Assembly (NCBI GenBank): GCA_964352215.1
Contig: CAYGRE010000001.1
Coordinates: 182,706-246,705 of the forward strand
Direction of reading: 5' to 3'
DNA from: CAWUKT01 sp964352215
Lineage (GTDB): Bacteria; Bacteroidota; Bacteroidia; J057; JADKCL01
DNA: 64,000 bases
Numbering within the stretch: the first letter of the stretch is position 1; each line of letters opens with the position of its first letter. The notes under the pieces were generated by a model. It did no database searches and was not told where the DNA came from. It was given only the letters and a program-made list of their open reading frames with translations. The position numbers were made by a program, and so were the translations under genes. Shown here piece by piece: positions 26,466 through 35,881 of the stretch.

Positions 26466-27461
26466 TTATTCCTCTTTGTCCAAATTAGATTGGGAGAAAA
26501 GTTCTTTTAGCTTTCTCCGTAATTTACCCTTCGGTATAAGTTTCGTTTGATACTCTGAAACAAGGGTAGGCGAGATATTTCGATTCATTGCATACTCTAC
26601 CACCTCATCGTCTTTGTCCATGCATAGGATGATCCCTATGCTTGGATTCTCATGGGATTTCTTCACATCTCGGTCTAGGGCCTCTAGGTAAAAGTTCATT
26701 TTTCCGAGAAATTCTGGTTGAAACTTGTCTATTTTCAACTCGATAGGAACCAAACACCTTAGGTCTCGGTGGTAAAACAAGAGGTCTACAAAAAAGTCTG
26801 TGTTTCCAACCTGAAGTCGATATTCTTCCCCTACAAAAGTGAAATCGTTACCCAATTCAAGGATGAATGATTTGATATTCGCGAGTATAGCCTTTTGAAG
26901 ATCCTTTTCTGAATGGTTTTCAGGTAAGTCTAGGAAATCAAGAATGTAAGTGTCCTTATAGATGGATGCCAATTGCGGATCAAATTCTGTCGCCACTGGT
27001 GACAGTTTTTGTTCACCTATCATTGTTCGTTCGTAGGAGGAGGTATTGATTGTCCTCTGAAGGTCTCTTTTTGATAATCGATCGCGGATGGCAAGTCTCA
27101 GATAGAATTCGCGTTCCTGTAAATCCTTAGTCCTTGAAAGTATGATCAGGTTATTGGTCCAGGTCAATTCTGTCACCAGTGGCGACAGAATTTCCTGGTC
27201 CTGATAGGAGTCATAAAATTGGCGCATTCTCCAAAGATTACGAGAAGAAAAACCGTTTAAACCTGGCTCTTCTTTTCGAAGGAACTTTGACAATTCCTCA
27301 ACCACTCCTTTACCCCAGCTTTCTTGATCAATGCGTTTGGAAATATAAGATCCAATATTCCAATAAAGCTTAATCAATTCCGTGTTCACTGCGTGATATG
27401 ATCGCTCCCTGGCAGCAATGATCATTTCGTGAACCTCCGCAAATTGCCTTCTCACTTCCAT
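26466..27461 (-). CDS. DUF1016/YhcG-family PDDEXK nuclease-like protein
   Basis: The 331-residue protein has the two YhcG parts. The N-terminal helical domain runs HEMIIAARERSYHAVNTELIKLYWNIGSYISKRI, GWGKG-like ESWGKGVVEELSKFL and SSRNLWRMRQFYDSY. The C-terminal PDDEXK nuclease-fold domain has FVGEEYRLQVGNTDFFVDLLFYHRDLRCLVPIELKIDKFQPE, with the Asp of FVDLLFYH and the E-x-K of IELK as expected metal ligands. The length is typical. Family members are linked to mobile and defence regions and to DNA processing; the precise role is not settled. A decayed second copy lies 1.1 kb upstream. Confidence 0.9.
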   Translation of the reverse strand: MEVRRQFAEVHEMIIAARERSYHAVNTELIKLYWNIGSYISKRIDQESWGKGVVEELSKFLRKEEPGLNGFSSRNLWRMRQFYDSYQDQEILSPLVTELTWTNNLIILSRTKDLQEREFYLRLAIRDRLSKRDLQRTINTSSYERTMIGEQKLSPVATEFDPQLASIYKDTYILDFLDLPENHSEKDLQKAILANIKSFILELGNDFTFVGEEYRLQVGNTDFFVDLLFYHRDLRCLVPIELKIDKFQPEFLGKMNFYLEALDRDVKKSHENPSIGIILCMDKDDEVVEYAMNRNISPTLVSEYQTKLIPKGKLRRKLKELFSQSNLDKEE

Positions 27462-27958
27462 GCTTCAAATCTAAAGCATTTTCTATAATGGAAGGGGACG
27501 GTTTGCTCAATATCTGGACTGTATTATGGCCATTAGTGTTGGGCTGCAAAACCTCAAATATAAAGTGGTCGAATTCGACTACTTTGGATTGCCCATTGCC
27601 TTTCATCTCAAAGCGGAATTGTCAGGAATGAAGCCTCGAAGTTTTTGAGTTAAATCTATATTTCATTAGATATTCGAAGTTCCCCAATCAACCCCAACCC
27701 CTCCATCAACCCATTCGAACAATATCCCGCCTGCCATGCTGATGGGCCGGGCTGGTATTTTTACTGGTTCGGCCCTTCTGTTTTTGGGTGATTTTGTGCC
27801 TTAGATCGCTGGAGAGGCGTAATACTTCATTTTTCCACTGCCTTGGCATTAAACCTAAGGGCTTTACGTCAAGGATTAGCCGCAGCTCAGATCACTAATG
27901 CGCCTGGACTTCAAATGAGAAATGACACTAATGCTACAATTCTCAAAATAGAGCAATC
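27462..27958. other. Intergenic region, no gene recognised
   Basis: About 500 bp between the YhcG-like gene and a truncated unknown. Only short unrelated frames occur. No repeat array, hairpin with T-tract or RNA gene was seen. The flanking decay suggests that the segment is scar DNA. Confidence 0.4.
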
Positions 27959-28558
27959 TTATCTGACTAAACGTCCATTTTCTCCTTCTTCAACCTCTAC
28001 TACTATCTCATAAACAGCACCGCTTCCGCGAAATTCAAGTGTGAAAGTCCTTGGGCTTGGATCTGCAACAGGACGAATACGAGTAGAAGGGTCATAGGAA
28101 GGGTTGGAGGAAAGGATTCTTTCTGAGGCTCCAATTAGAACAATTTGATTATCGCCCACCGGATCATCATATCGACCAAACCACTTGATTACATCTGCTA
28201 ATGCATCCTTAATCCGCGTTCCAACACCACCACTTCCTCCGGGAAACACCAGTTCTAATATCTCCTCGAAGACTTCCTCTATCCTCAAAGCCCCCCAAGG
28301 GTTGGATTCAACTTCATCAATCAAAGCGGAGGAAAGGCGCCCAGCATATTCTTGGAGCTTATCGCGAACGACCCCACGGCCCCTTTTATCTCTTTCCATA
28401 GCGATGTAAAATACGCCCATAACCGTCAACCCACCTAAGGCATGGCCTTCTTCCTCCCAAACCACCAATGAGTCTGAAACGGCTAATTCAGCAGATGCAG
28501 GAATTGTAACAGTGGCACCTCTTCGGAGATTTCCCCTCAGATTTTGCAGAGAACCCAA
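27959..28558 (-). CDS. Unknown protein, probably N-terminally truncated
   Basis: The frame is open for 199 residues but has no ATG; the first start-like codon is a TTG, and the frame continues upstream to a TGA at about 28607. Composition looks protein-like, with helices (VVRDKLQEYAGRLSSALIDEV, LRIEEVFEEILELVF) and a beta-rich end (TFTLEFRGSGAVYEIVVEVEEG) reminiscent of a small C2-like or jelly-roll tail. No family recognised. Because the upstream DNA is a remnant of a different gene, this is likely the 3' part of a gene whose beginning was lost. Confidence 0.45.
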   Translation of the reverse strand: MGSLQNLRGNLRRGATVTIPASAELAVSDSLVVWEEEGHALGGLTVMGVFYIAMERDKRGRGVVRDKLQEYAGRLSSALIDEVESNPWGALRIEEVFEEILELVFPGGSGGVGTRIKDALADVIKWFGRYDDPVGDNQIVLIGASERILSSNPSYDPSTRIRPVADPSPRTFTLEFRGSGAVYEIVVEVEEGENGRLVR

Positions 28559-28563
28559 AGGAG

Positions 28564-28871
28564 TTACTTTCGTGGAACCTCGCTTTCCAAAAATTGATCG
28601 GAAATATGCTCATGGGTGAATGCACCTACTTTGAGTTCAATGAGCACGTGACATTTCAGAATTCTTGGGACACTGTCCCAAGAATTTGAGGATAAACATT
28701 AAAAAACTGCCTACACCTGGATAACTCTGGTGATGTCAACCCTTTTATTTTAAGCTCTTTCGCCAATTTAGGGAGCAATCGATCCCCATATTTTGCCCTG
28801 TCATCACCGTTTTGCTCGAATTCAACAATGTACATACCAATTATCCAATTCCTGACGACAGAGTGCTTCAA
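28564..28871 (-). pseudogene. Internally deleted YhcG/DUF1016 remnant
   Basis: The first part translates as KHSVVRNWIIGMYIVEFEQ, NGDDRAKYGDRLLPKLAKEL and LSRCRQFFNVYPQIL, which is the DUF1016 N-terminal helical domain. It stops at SQEF. In another frame the same DNA continues ILKCHVLIELKVGAFTHEH...FLESEVPRK, which is the ELK strand of the PDDEXK domain near the family's C-terminus. The roughly 200 residues between are missing, so one deletion joined the two ends out of frame. It is a different subtype from the intact YhcG gene nearby. Confidence 0.8.
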
Positions 28872-28939
28872 CCCCCCAAAGCTCAGGCGATCCCCAGCAA
28901 TAGACGCTCACCTTCAAATTAGACTTAACAGGTCCTAAA

Positions 28940-29437
28940 TCAATGAATATGCGCCTTTTCCCCAACCGTTTCCTCAAAGAAATGGTGCAATGTAAAGGTC
29001 TGTTCAGCGCCAAACTTTTGCCCTCCCTGCGCCACGATATACATGACCAGGGCGATCCCCCCCAGAACCGGCAAGCCCCAAAGCACCCAAGGGTCTTTCT
29101 TCAGCATCCACAGCGAACAACCCCAAATCCCGACAAACAAAGAGACAATTGCGATCGCAGCATACCCATAAAAGAAGGCCGACCAGATATTGGGGTGGGG
29201 GCCATAGGTCCCGTGGATTTCGGTCCCTTCATCGTGTTCCTCAATCGACATGGACAATTGAGGCGACCAGTAATGTTGCTCCTCTTCCGGGATGTGCAGG
29301 GTAATATACCTTTTCGAGATCTTACCAATGCAGGGCGCGGTTGGCTTTTCCAATCCTTCGCGGAACATTTCCTCCACCCGGTCGGGGGTGTAATAGACCG
29401 TGCGGCTGAAACGAGGACGAATGCGAAAACTGCTCAT
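28940..29437 (-). CDS. Small membrane protein of unknown function
   Basis: The 165-residue protein has a soluble N-terminal ~85 residues (RTVYYTPDRVEEMFREGLE ... IEEHDEGTEIHGTYGPHPNIW), two transmembrane helices (AFFYGYAAIAIVSLFVGIWG; VLWGLPVLGGIALVMYIVAQ) and a short C-terminal tail rich in His and Glu (TLHHFFEETVGEKAHIH). No catalytic motif. It resembles uncharacterised Bacteroidota membrane proteins. A five-copy 21-bp repeat lies just upstream of its start. Confidence 0.75.
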   Translation of the reverse strand: MSSFRIRPRFSRTVYYTPDRVEEMFREGLEKPTAPCIGKISKRYITLHIPEEEQHYWSPQLSMSIEEHDEGTEIHGTYGPHPNIWSAFFYGYAAIAIVSLFVGIWGCSLWMLKKDPWVLWGLPVLGGIALVMYIVAQGGQKFGAEQTFTLHHFFEETVGEKAHIH

Positions 29438-29484
29438 TTGGTAATGATTTGATAAATCCCGGATTTCCCTTGGTGAGAGCCACG

Positions 29485-29586
29485 CTACTCCAAAAAAGTA
29501 ACTCCCTACTCCGACAAAGCAACACGCTACTCCGACAAAGCAACACGCTACTCCGACAAAGCAACACGCTATTCCGACAAAGTAAG
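29485..29586. repeat. 21-bp tandem repeat, 5 copies, upstream of a small membrane-protein gene
   Basis: Units begin at 29485 (degenerate), 29506, 29527, 29548 and 29569 (degenerate) around the core CTACTCCGACAAAGCAACAC. The middle three are identical, and the outer two are diverged. The array sits between divergently transcribed genes, about 50 bp from the nearer start. Confidence 0.9.
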
Positions 29587-29795
29587 AGAAACTCTCCCAG
29601 CCTATAATTTTGGAAATTTAAGGCTTCATAAAAATGACCAGCGTCAGTTTTTAGCTTCTCCCTACTGTGGTCCCACTTCAAAGGCTTTCCCGTAGCGGCC
29701 CTCCACAGCCTATTCTTCACAAAAGTAAATTCCTCTGCTACCAAGACCCTAAATCTACACCTCACGGAATCTAAAGGAATGTTTACCTTAGCGGC

Positions 29796-31373
29796 ATGAT
29801 ACGTGTATTCCGTTGGAAAAAACTCCCCTTTTTCCTGGCTCTGGGAGTCCTCGGGATAGTCGTGCTGCGCAATGCCTGGATGTCAGACGACATCTACATC
29901 ACCTTCCGAACCCTGTACAACCTGGACCACGGCCACGGCCTGGTATGGAATATGACCGAACGGGTGCAGACCTTTACCCATCCCCTTTGGTTGTTGACCC
30001 TGGCCCCGGTGTATCTCGTCTTCGGCCATGCTTATTTTGTCGGACTGGGAATGGGCCTGCTGTTTTCCTTTTTGGCGGCACTACGCTTTCCAAAGATAAC
30101 CGGCACTTATTGGGGAGCGGCCTTCTGCCTGGTACTCCTGGTCTGCTCCCGCGCCTACGTAGATTTCAGCACCTCAGGACTGGAAAACCCATTGAGCCAT
30201 TTTCTGATCCTGCTCTTCGCCGGGCATATCTTGACCTCCGGTAGGGGAGGAATCAACTTCCTCTGGCTGGGTACCATTTCCGCCCTTTTATTGCTGAACC
30301 GCCTGGATCACCTCCTGCTGATCACCCCCATCCTCGTGTACCTTTTCCTGCAACAACGCTCCTGGCGAAATCTGGGACGGCTTACGCTGGGATTCCTGCC
30401 CTTGATCATCTGGGAATTGTTCTCCTTATTTTACTATGGCTTTCCTTTCCCGAATACCTATTACGCCAAAGCCATGACCGCATTCCCCCGCGAGTGGTTG
30501 TTGGAGCAGGGACTGTGGTACCTCTGGGATTCACTGACTTCCGACTTTCTGAGTTTGCCCCTGATCCTGCTGGTGACCGTGCTTGTCCTGGTCAAAGGCA
30601 ATCGCTTGAGCCGCTGGTTGCTCGCCGGGTTGTGGCTCTATCTGGCCTATGTGGTCTGGGTAGGAGGGGATTTCATGAGTGGAAGGTTCATCGCCTCTCC
30701 ATTTTTACTGGCCGTGATTCTCTTGGGAAGTATGGATTGGCCCTGGAAACGAATGGCCGTGGTGGTTGGGGTATTTGCCGCGGTGAGCCTGATACATCCT
30801 TACCATCCGGCGAAAGTAGGGAAGGATTACTATGCCGACCGGAGGGGAAATGAGCGGGCCTATTATACGGAAGGAATTGTAGACGAAAAGGGAATGGCCT
30901 GGCAGCGGACCGCTTGGTTGACGCTCCACAAAAATGCAGATGTTCTGGCGATCGAGAGGGAATTTGAAACCTGGGGGGAGGCGCCGGACAGCATACTGCT
31001 GGTACAAGTCGAAGTGGCAGTCGGATTGCGGGGGTACCGCTCCGGGCCAAATGTCTATATCGTGGATGAGTTGGCCTTGACGGATCCCTTGCTGGCCCGA
31101 TTGCCCGCATTGAGGGTTCCTTATTGGCGGATCGGACACTTCTTCCGGAGGTTGCCGGAGGGGTATCTTGCATCTCTTGAACAGGGAGGGAACCAGTTAG
31201 CTGACCCGGACCTTGCCGAATACTATGACCGCCTGAAGTTGGTCACCCAGGGAGATCTGTGGTCAGCGGATCGCTTGAGGGAGATATGGCGGTTCAATCT
31301 GGGGATGAATTCCCACATGATTCCTGAAGAGGAGTTCCAGACGCCGACCGAATCAGAAATCAACCGATTCTGA
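29796..31373 (+). CDS. GT-C type polytopic glycosyltransferase (AftB-like)
   Basis: The 525-residue inner-membrane protein has about 9-10 predicted helices followed by a ~190-residue soluble C-terminal part. The N-terminal loop carries the GT-C catalytic-loop pattern WMSDDIYITFRTLYNLDHGH with an Asp-Asp pair, then GLVWNMTERVQTFTHPLW, SGLENPLSH and YYGFPFPNTYYAKA. These blocks recur in AftB-like terminal arabinofuranosyltransferases and related polyprenyl-phosphate-sugar transferases. It should add a sugar to an envelope glycan or lipid on the periplasmic side. Donor and acceptor are unknown. The C-terminal codons are repeated imperfectly 59 bp further on. Confidence 0.75.
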   Translation: MIRVFRWKKLPFFLALGVLGIVVLRNAWMSDDIYITFRTLYNLDHGHGLVWNMTERVQTFTHPLWLLTLAPVYLVFGHAYFVGLGMGLLFSFLAALRFPKITGTYWGAAFCLVLLVCSRAYVDFSTSGLENPLSHFLILLFAGHILTSGRGGINFLWLGTISALLLLNRLDHLLLITPILVYLFLQQRSWRNLGRLTLGFLPLIIWELFSLFYYGFPFPNTYYAKAMTAFPREWLLEQGLWYLWDSLTSDFLSLPLILLVTVLVLVKGNRLSRWLLAGLWLYLAYVVWVGGDFMSGRFIASPFLLAVILLGSMDWPWKRMAVVVGVFAAVSLIHPYHPAKVGKDYYADRRGNERAYYTEGIVDEKGMAWQRTAWLTLHKNADVLAIEREFETWGEAPDSILLVQVEVAVGLRGYRSGPNVYIVDELALTDPLLARLPALRVPYWRIGHFFRRLPEGYLASLEQGGNQLADPDLAEYYDRLKLVTQGDLWSADRLREIWRFNLGMNSHMIPEEEFQTPTESEINRF

Positions 31374-31888
31374 GAAAGCCATCCCATTGAATTGACAACA
31401 AGCCTGCCGAATCGGAAATCAACCGATTCCGAGAGAGTCATTCTCTCCAAAGACCTCAAGGTCAAGTCCGGAGTTTCCCCATAAGTGAGAAACATCAGTC
31501 AGGTTCTTATGAAAAAATTTAAAAATATATGCCTCCGGGACGTTGTTGGCTGCATTGAAATCTACAAGGGTTTAGGTACACGTGAATCAACAATAAAATG
31601 CTTCAATAGTGGCTGTTTGAAGTCGCGCTCTATGTTTCATTTATGTTAAGTACTTTCATTTAAAGGTTTTTTTTGCGTCCTTGGAAACTCTGAAGCAATA
31701 AAGATAATTTCTTTTTTTACTCTTCCAGATCCCATCAAGGGATCCCTGTGATAAATCAACATTGGATGCCCTAGGGCATATCCTGGTTCTGTATTTTTCG
31801 ATCCATTTGCCTTGTAAAAGGCAGGGGATATCTATGCACCCGACAATCATTTGAAACTTTATCAATAATCACTCTAATACCCATTAAA
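31374..31888. other. Intergenic region with a 59-bp-spaced duplication of the preceding gene's 3' end
   Basis: The segment CCGAATCxGAAATCAACCGATT at 31348, spanning the last codons of the glycosyltransferase gene, recurs at 31407 with two or three changes, each copy followed by a CxGAGAxAG motif. The remaining ~400 bp is AT-rich and should hold the promoter of the fibre-like gene. No RNA gene or coding frame was seen. Confidence 0.6.
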
Positions 31889-32809
31889 ATGAAACAAGTA
31901 AAATTCGTTTTTTCTACCCTTGTACTTTTCTTTTTCCTTTTGAATTTTGACCAGGTCCAGGCCCAACTCCATGTGGATTCCGATGGTGAGGTCGGCATAG
32001 GAACGACTGCCCCATCCGCCAGGCTGGATGTTTATAGCAGCAATGCCACCACCCGGTATGGAATCGAAAACCGGAATTATTATACTGGTACCAGCTATAA
32101 GTATGGTATTTATAACTACGCAAATTCCAGTGGCACATCAGGTCGCTACGGATTGTACAACCTCACTTATGGCCCCTCTGGAAATACTTCCGCTCACCGT
32201 GGGATTTACAATTACGGGACTACCTATACCAGCACTACCGCTTATGGAACCTACAATTACCTCTATTCCTATGGGGGAAATGGTGTCCGCTATGCCTTGT
32301 ACAACTATTTGGGATGCAGTAGTGGTGATGGAACCGGAACCCGCTACGGTTTGTACTCCGGCATCTCAACCGCTTGTGACGGTGGTACGGCCTGGGCCGG
32401 ATACTTCTCCGGCAACGTCTATGTTTCAGGTACTGTTACCCAAACCTCCGATGCCCGCATGAAGCAAAATGTAACCTCTCTCAATGGTGCCCTGGGTATT
32501 GTTGCGCAGTTGAAGCCAAAGACCTATGATTACGTTGTAGATGAAGATCTGTCCCTGCCAACTGAGAAGCAGTATGGATTCCTGGCTCAGGATCTGGAGC
32601 AAGTACTTCCTGAATTGGTGAAGGACGTTGAAACCCTCGGCGCACCTACCCTGAAAGAAGGTGGAGAAGAAGGTGAAATGAACGATCCCGAAGTCACTGG
32701 CACCATTAAGTCTGTCAACTACACGGCCCTGATTCCTATCCTGGTCCAGGCCATCCAGGAGCAACAGGCTGAAATAGAAGAATTGAAGGCTGAATTGGCT
32801 AAAAAATGA
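31889..32809 (+). CDS. Secreted fibre-like protein with S74 intramolecular chaperone domain
   Basis: The 306-residue protein has a signal peptide (FVFSTLVLFFFLLNFDQVQA), a short EVGIGTTAPSARLDV anchor motif common in Bacteroidota S74 proteins, a Tyr/Asn/Gly-rich repeat region (RYGIEN, KYGIYNY, RYGLYN, RGIYNY, RYALYNY, RYGLYSG) and a C-terminal peptidase S74 domain. The S74 block TSDARMKQNVTSL contains the Ser187/Lys192 dyad that in phage tail spikes self-cleaves after trimer folding. The YGFLAQDLEQVLPELV block and a coiled-coil end (ALIPILVQAIQEQQAEIEEL) are also typical. It likely forms a trimeric surface fibre. The next gene starts 43 bp downstream. Confidence 0.88.
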   Translation: MKQVKFVFSTLVLFFFLLNFDQVQAQLHVDSDGEVGIGTTAPSARLDVYSSNATTRYGIENRNYYTGTSYKYGIYNYANSSGTSGRYGLYNLTYGPSGNTSAHRGIYNYGTTYTSTTAYGTYNYLYSYGGNGVRYALYNYLGCSSGDGTGTRYGLYSGISTACDGGTAWAGYFSGNVYVSGTVTQTSDARMKQNVTSLNGALGIVAQLKPKTYDYVVDEDLSLPTEKQYGFLAQDLEQVLPELVKDVETLGAPTLKEGGEEGEMNDPEVTGTIKSVNYTALIPILVQAIQEQQAEIEELKAELAKK

Positions 32810-32852
32810 TGTTCCCCATGACATATTCTGTTCACCTTAAAACAAGAGAATT

Positions 32853-35699
32853 ATGCTTAGGCGAAATATCATATTGACAGGTCTGATCCTGCTCCTGCCC
32901 TTGAGCTCAATGTATGCTCAACGGTGGCTGGAGATGTGGGTCGACGAACGAGATCAGCACACTTTTCAGGAAATCCAAACTGAATTCAACCGGTACTTCG
33001 AGACCCACGACATGGTTCGGGGATCGAGTTACAAGCAATTCAAGCGATGGGAGTACTATATGGAGCCCAGGACCGGGGAAAACGGAGAGATCCAGAATCC
33101 TTATGCAGAGACCTGGAAAAATTACCGCAACTATGTGGAGGCCCGAACCTTTGACAATGCCCGGACCAATTCTACCAATGGCTCCTGGACTTTCTTTGGT
33201 TCACAGGACCATTTCAAAGGCCAATCCGGATACAATGGAGGTATCGGCCGGATCAATGTGATCCGTTTCCATCCTACCAATTCCAATATCATCTATGCCG
33301 GGGCACCAGCCGGCGGCCTTTGGAAGACCACCAATGGCGGCACTACCTGGGCACCATTGACGGATGGAATTGCATTCTGGGGAGTTTCCGGGATTGTGAT
33401 CCATCCCACGAGTACCAATACCATTTACATTCTTACCGGGGATGGAGATGGCAGCAGCAGCCGTTCCGCGGGCGTTTGGAAGTCCACCAATGGTGGTTCG
33501 ACCTGGACCCCGACCGGCTTGAATTGGGATTATACCACTACCAATATCGGTGGCTATAAGTTGATGATGGACCCCTCCAATAGCAATACCATGTACGCGG
33601 TTACCACCTCAGGGCTTTACAAAACCACCGATGGTGCCGTTACCTGGAGTGTGGTCAAGAGCGGAAACTACCGGGACATGGAGTTCAAGCCAACCGATTC
33701 AAATACACTGTATCTGTGTTCTACGAGCGCCATCCATCGGTCTACGAATGCGGGAGCCACCTGGACCCAGGTCCATACCGTTTCCGGCGCCAACCGCATC
33801 GCACTTGGTGTATCCCCAGCCAATGGCAACTACGTCTATGCAGTGGCAGGCCCCAATGTCGGAACCGGTTCTTTCAAAGGATTGTACCGTTCTACCAACA
33901 GCGGTGTGACCTGGACGACCCGGTCGACCACTCCGAATATCCTTGGTTATTCTGCCAGCGGTAGCGATGCCAGTTCACAAAGCTGGTACGACCTCGCCAT
34001 TGATGTCAACCAAACCAATATCAATCAGATTCAGGTAGGTGGCATCAATATGTGGAGATCTGACAATGGTGGCACAAGTTGGACCAATACCTCCTACTGG
34101 ATAGAAGGTTCGGTCGGTTATGGTTATACCCATGCCGATATCCATGAAGTTGTCTACAATGGCAGCAACCTCTACTGCGGTAGCGATGGAGGTGTCTACA
34201 GATCCACCAACAATGGGACCACCTGGACCGATCTGTCTTCAGGATTGGCCATCACCGAATTCTACCGTTTCGGTGGCACCCCTATGAACTCCAACCTTTT
34301 TGTAGGTGGTGCTCAGGACAACGGATCCAATAAAGTGGAGGCTCCCATCCCCGATCTGGTGATGGAGCATATCTATGGCGCAGACGGTATGGAGGCGGCA
34401 ATTGACTACACCAATTCAAATACCATGTATTTCACCACCCAAAGTGGTGGTCTGCGCAGGTCAACCAATGGGGGTAACACCAGCACCAGTATCAAGCCTA
34501 CCATATTGGGCAGTGGAAATTGGGTTACTCCATTTGTTTTGCATCCCACCAATGCATCCACCATTCTGGCGGGCTATACAGATGTAGGCGTGTCCACCAA
34601 CCAGGGAAGCAGTTGGACCGATCTTACCAACGGAGCGATAGGAGGCGGTGCCTGCAATATGGTTTCTTATGCGCCCTCCAATGCCAATTATATCTATGCG
34701 GTTAAGGCTTCCTCCGTTTGGAAATCTACCAATGCGGGGAGCACCTGGACCAATATTACTTCCGGGTTGCCGGGGAGCAGCTATACGTATATCGCGGTTG
34801 ACCCTACGGATCCGAATCACATCTACGTGACCCGGTCCGGCTTCACCGCGAACAGCAAGGTATTCATGTCAACGAATGGAGGTTCCACCTGGACCAACTA
34901 TTCGGGGTCAGCCCTGCCGAATGTACCAGCCAATTGTATCGCTTACGAACCCGGTTCAGCCAATGGCGTTTATATCGGCACCGATGCCGGGGTATATTAC
35001 CGGGACGACAATCAAACTGACTGGGTCGATTTCTCGGATGGTCTGCCCTTCCTGCGGGTCATGGAAATGGAAGTCAACACTGCTGCAGGCAGGCTCCGTG
35101 CGGCAACCTATGGACGTAGCATCTGGGAATCGGACTTGTTTACCAGCGATCCATGTCCTGCTGATCTGGTGTTGAGTGGCCCCTTGTCGGGAACCGATAC
35201 CTACGCCGCTAGTAATACAATTACCTCGACAAATACCATTTCTTCAGGTTCCAATATTACCTTTTCAGCAGGGTCGCTGATCACCTTGAACCCAGGGTTC
35301 TCGGTTGTTACAGGTGCCTCATTCAATGCCATCATGAATGGTTGCAATGCAAGGGTTGGCCGTGAAGTTGTGGAAGTGACCGGTACCTTTGAGCCTGGTA
35401 TTGAGAAAGGAGAGGAAGCGGTCGTTCATCCTAATCTGGGCTATGCGGTCGGAAACTATCCGAATCCATTCCGCAGCCATACCTGGGTGACCTTCCAATT
35501 GGCGCAGGATGCCGGTGTTTCCCTGGAGGTCTTCGACCTGAAAGGCGAGCGGGTGGCAGTCATTCTCATGAATGATGATCGGACCGCTGGAACACATACC
35601 ATCAGTTTCAATGGCGATGAACTTGCCCCAGGTCAATACCTGATGCGGTACACCGCCGGAGAGCAAGTGCTGAACCACCGGATGGTGGTTGTACGCTGA
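32853..35699 (+). CDS. Secreted Asp-box (BNR/sortilin-like) beta-propeller protein with T9SS tail
   Basis: The 948-residue protein has a signal peptide (IILTGLILLLPLSSMYAQ) and many Asp-box repeats of the form S/T-x-N-x-G-x-T-W (GLWKTTNGGTTW, GVWKSTNGGSTW, GLYKTTDGAVTW, MWRSDNGGTSW, VWKSTNAGSTW). These suggest two sortilin/xyloglucanase-like seven-bladed propellers between ~110 and 760. A short beta segment rich in Ser/Thr (ITSTNTISSGSNITFSAGS) and a T9SS type A domain (VGNYPNPFRS ... NHRMVVVR) follow. Such propellers include glycoside hydrolases and adhesins; no catalytic Asp pair could be assigned here. It is probably cotranscribed with the fibre gene and ends before a hairpin terminator. 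Confidence 0.88.
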   Translation: MLRRNIILTGLILLLPLSSMYAQRWLEMWVDERDQHTFQEIQTEFNRYFETHDMVRGSSYKQFKRWEYYMEPRTGENGEIQNPYAETWKNYRNYVEARTFDNARTNSTNGSWTFFGSQDHFKGQSGYNGGIGRINVIRFHPTNSNIIYAGAPAGGLWKTTNGGTTWAPLTDGIAFWGVSGIVIHPTSTNTIYILTGDGDGSSSRSAGVWKSTNGGSTWTPTGLNWDYTTTNIGGYKLMMDPSNSNTMYAVTTSGLYKTTDGAVTWSVVKSGNYRDMEFKPTDSNTLYLCSTSAIHRSTNAGATWTQVHTVSGANRIALGVSPANGNYVYAVAGPNVGTGSFKGLYRSTNSGVTWTTRSTTPNILGYSASGSDASSQSWYDLAIDVNQTNINQIQVGGINMWRSDNGGTSWTNTSYWIEGSVGYGYTHADIHEVVYNGSNLYCGSDGGVYRSTNNGTTWTDLSSGLAITEFYRFGGTPMNSNLFVGGAQDNGSNKVEAPIPDLVMEHIYGADGMEAAIDYTNSNTMYFTTQSGGLRRSTNGGNTSTSIKPTILGSGNWVTPFVLHPTNASTILAGYTDVGVSTNQGSSWTDLTNGAIGGGACNMVSYAPSNANYIYAVKASSVWKSTNAGSTWTNITSGLPGSSYTYIAVDPTDPNHIYVTRSGFTANSKVFMSTNGGSTWTNYSGSALPNVPANCIAYEPGSANGVYIGTDAGVYYRDDNQTDWVDFSDGLPFLRVMEMEVNTAAGRLRAATYGRSIWESDLFTSDPCPADLVLSGPLSGTDTYAASNTITSTNTISSGSNITFSAGSLITLNPGFSVVTGASFNAIMNGCNARVGREVVEVTGTFEPGIEKGEEAVVHPNLGYAVGNYPNPFRSHTWVTFQLAQDAGVSLEVFDLKGERVAVILMNDDRTAGTHTISFNGDELAPGQYLMRYTAGEQVLNHRMVVVR

Positions 35700-35721
35700 T
35701 ACATATCACTCTGTTAATCGT

Positions 35722-35749
35722 AAAAGGGCTGCCACGAGGCGGCCCTTTT
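35722..35749 (+). terminator. Rho-independent-type hairpin after the Asp-box protein gene
   Basis: The stem AAAAGGGC/GCCCTTTT, with an inner TGCC/GGCG pairing and a four-base loop, lies 23 bp after the stop. The A-rich 5' arm and T-rich 3' arm fit a bidirectional terminator. Confidence 0.75.
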
Positions 35750-35762
35750 ACATATTGTTAAT

Positions 35763-35860
35763 GTTAGCAGACTCCTTTCTCCTTTTATAAGGGTTAGCAG
35801 ACTTCTTTCTCATTGTGTTAAGGTCAGCTAGCTCCTTTCTCACTGGATTAAGGTGTCAGC
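35763..35860. repeat. 30-bp tandem repeat, just over 3 copies
   Basis: Units begin at 35763, 35793 and 35823, plus a partial one at 35853, with the core GTTAGCAGACTCCTTTCTC. The array lies between the terminator and the stop codon of the convergent putative effector gene. Confidence 0.85.
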
Positions 35861-35881
35861 TGGTAGTCCTTATCGGATGTG

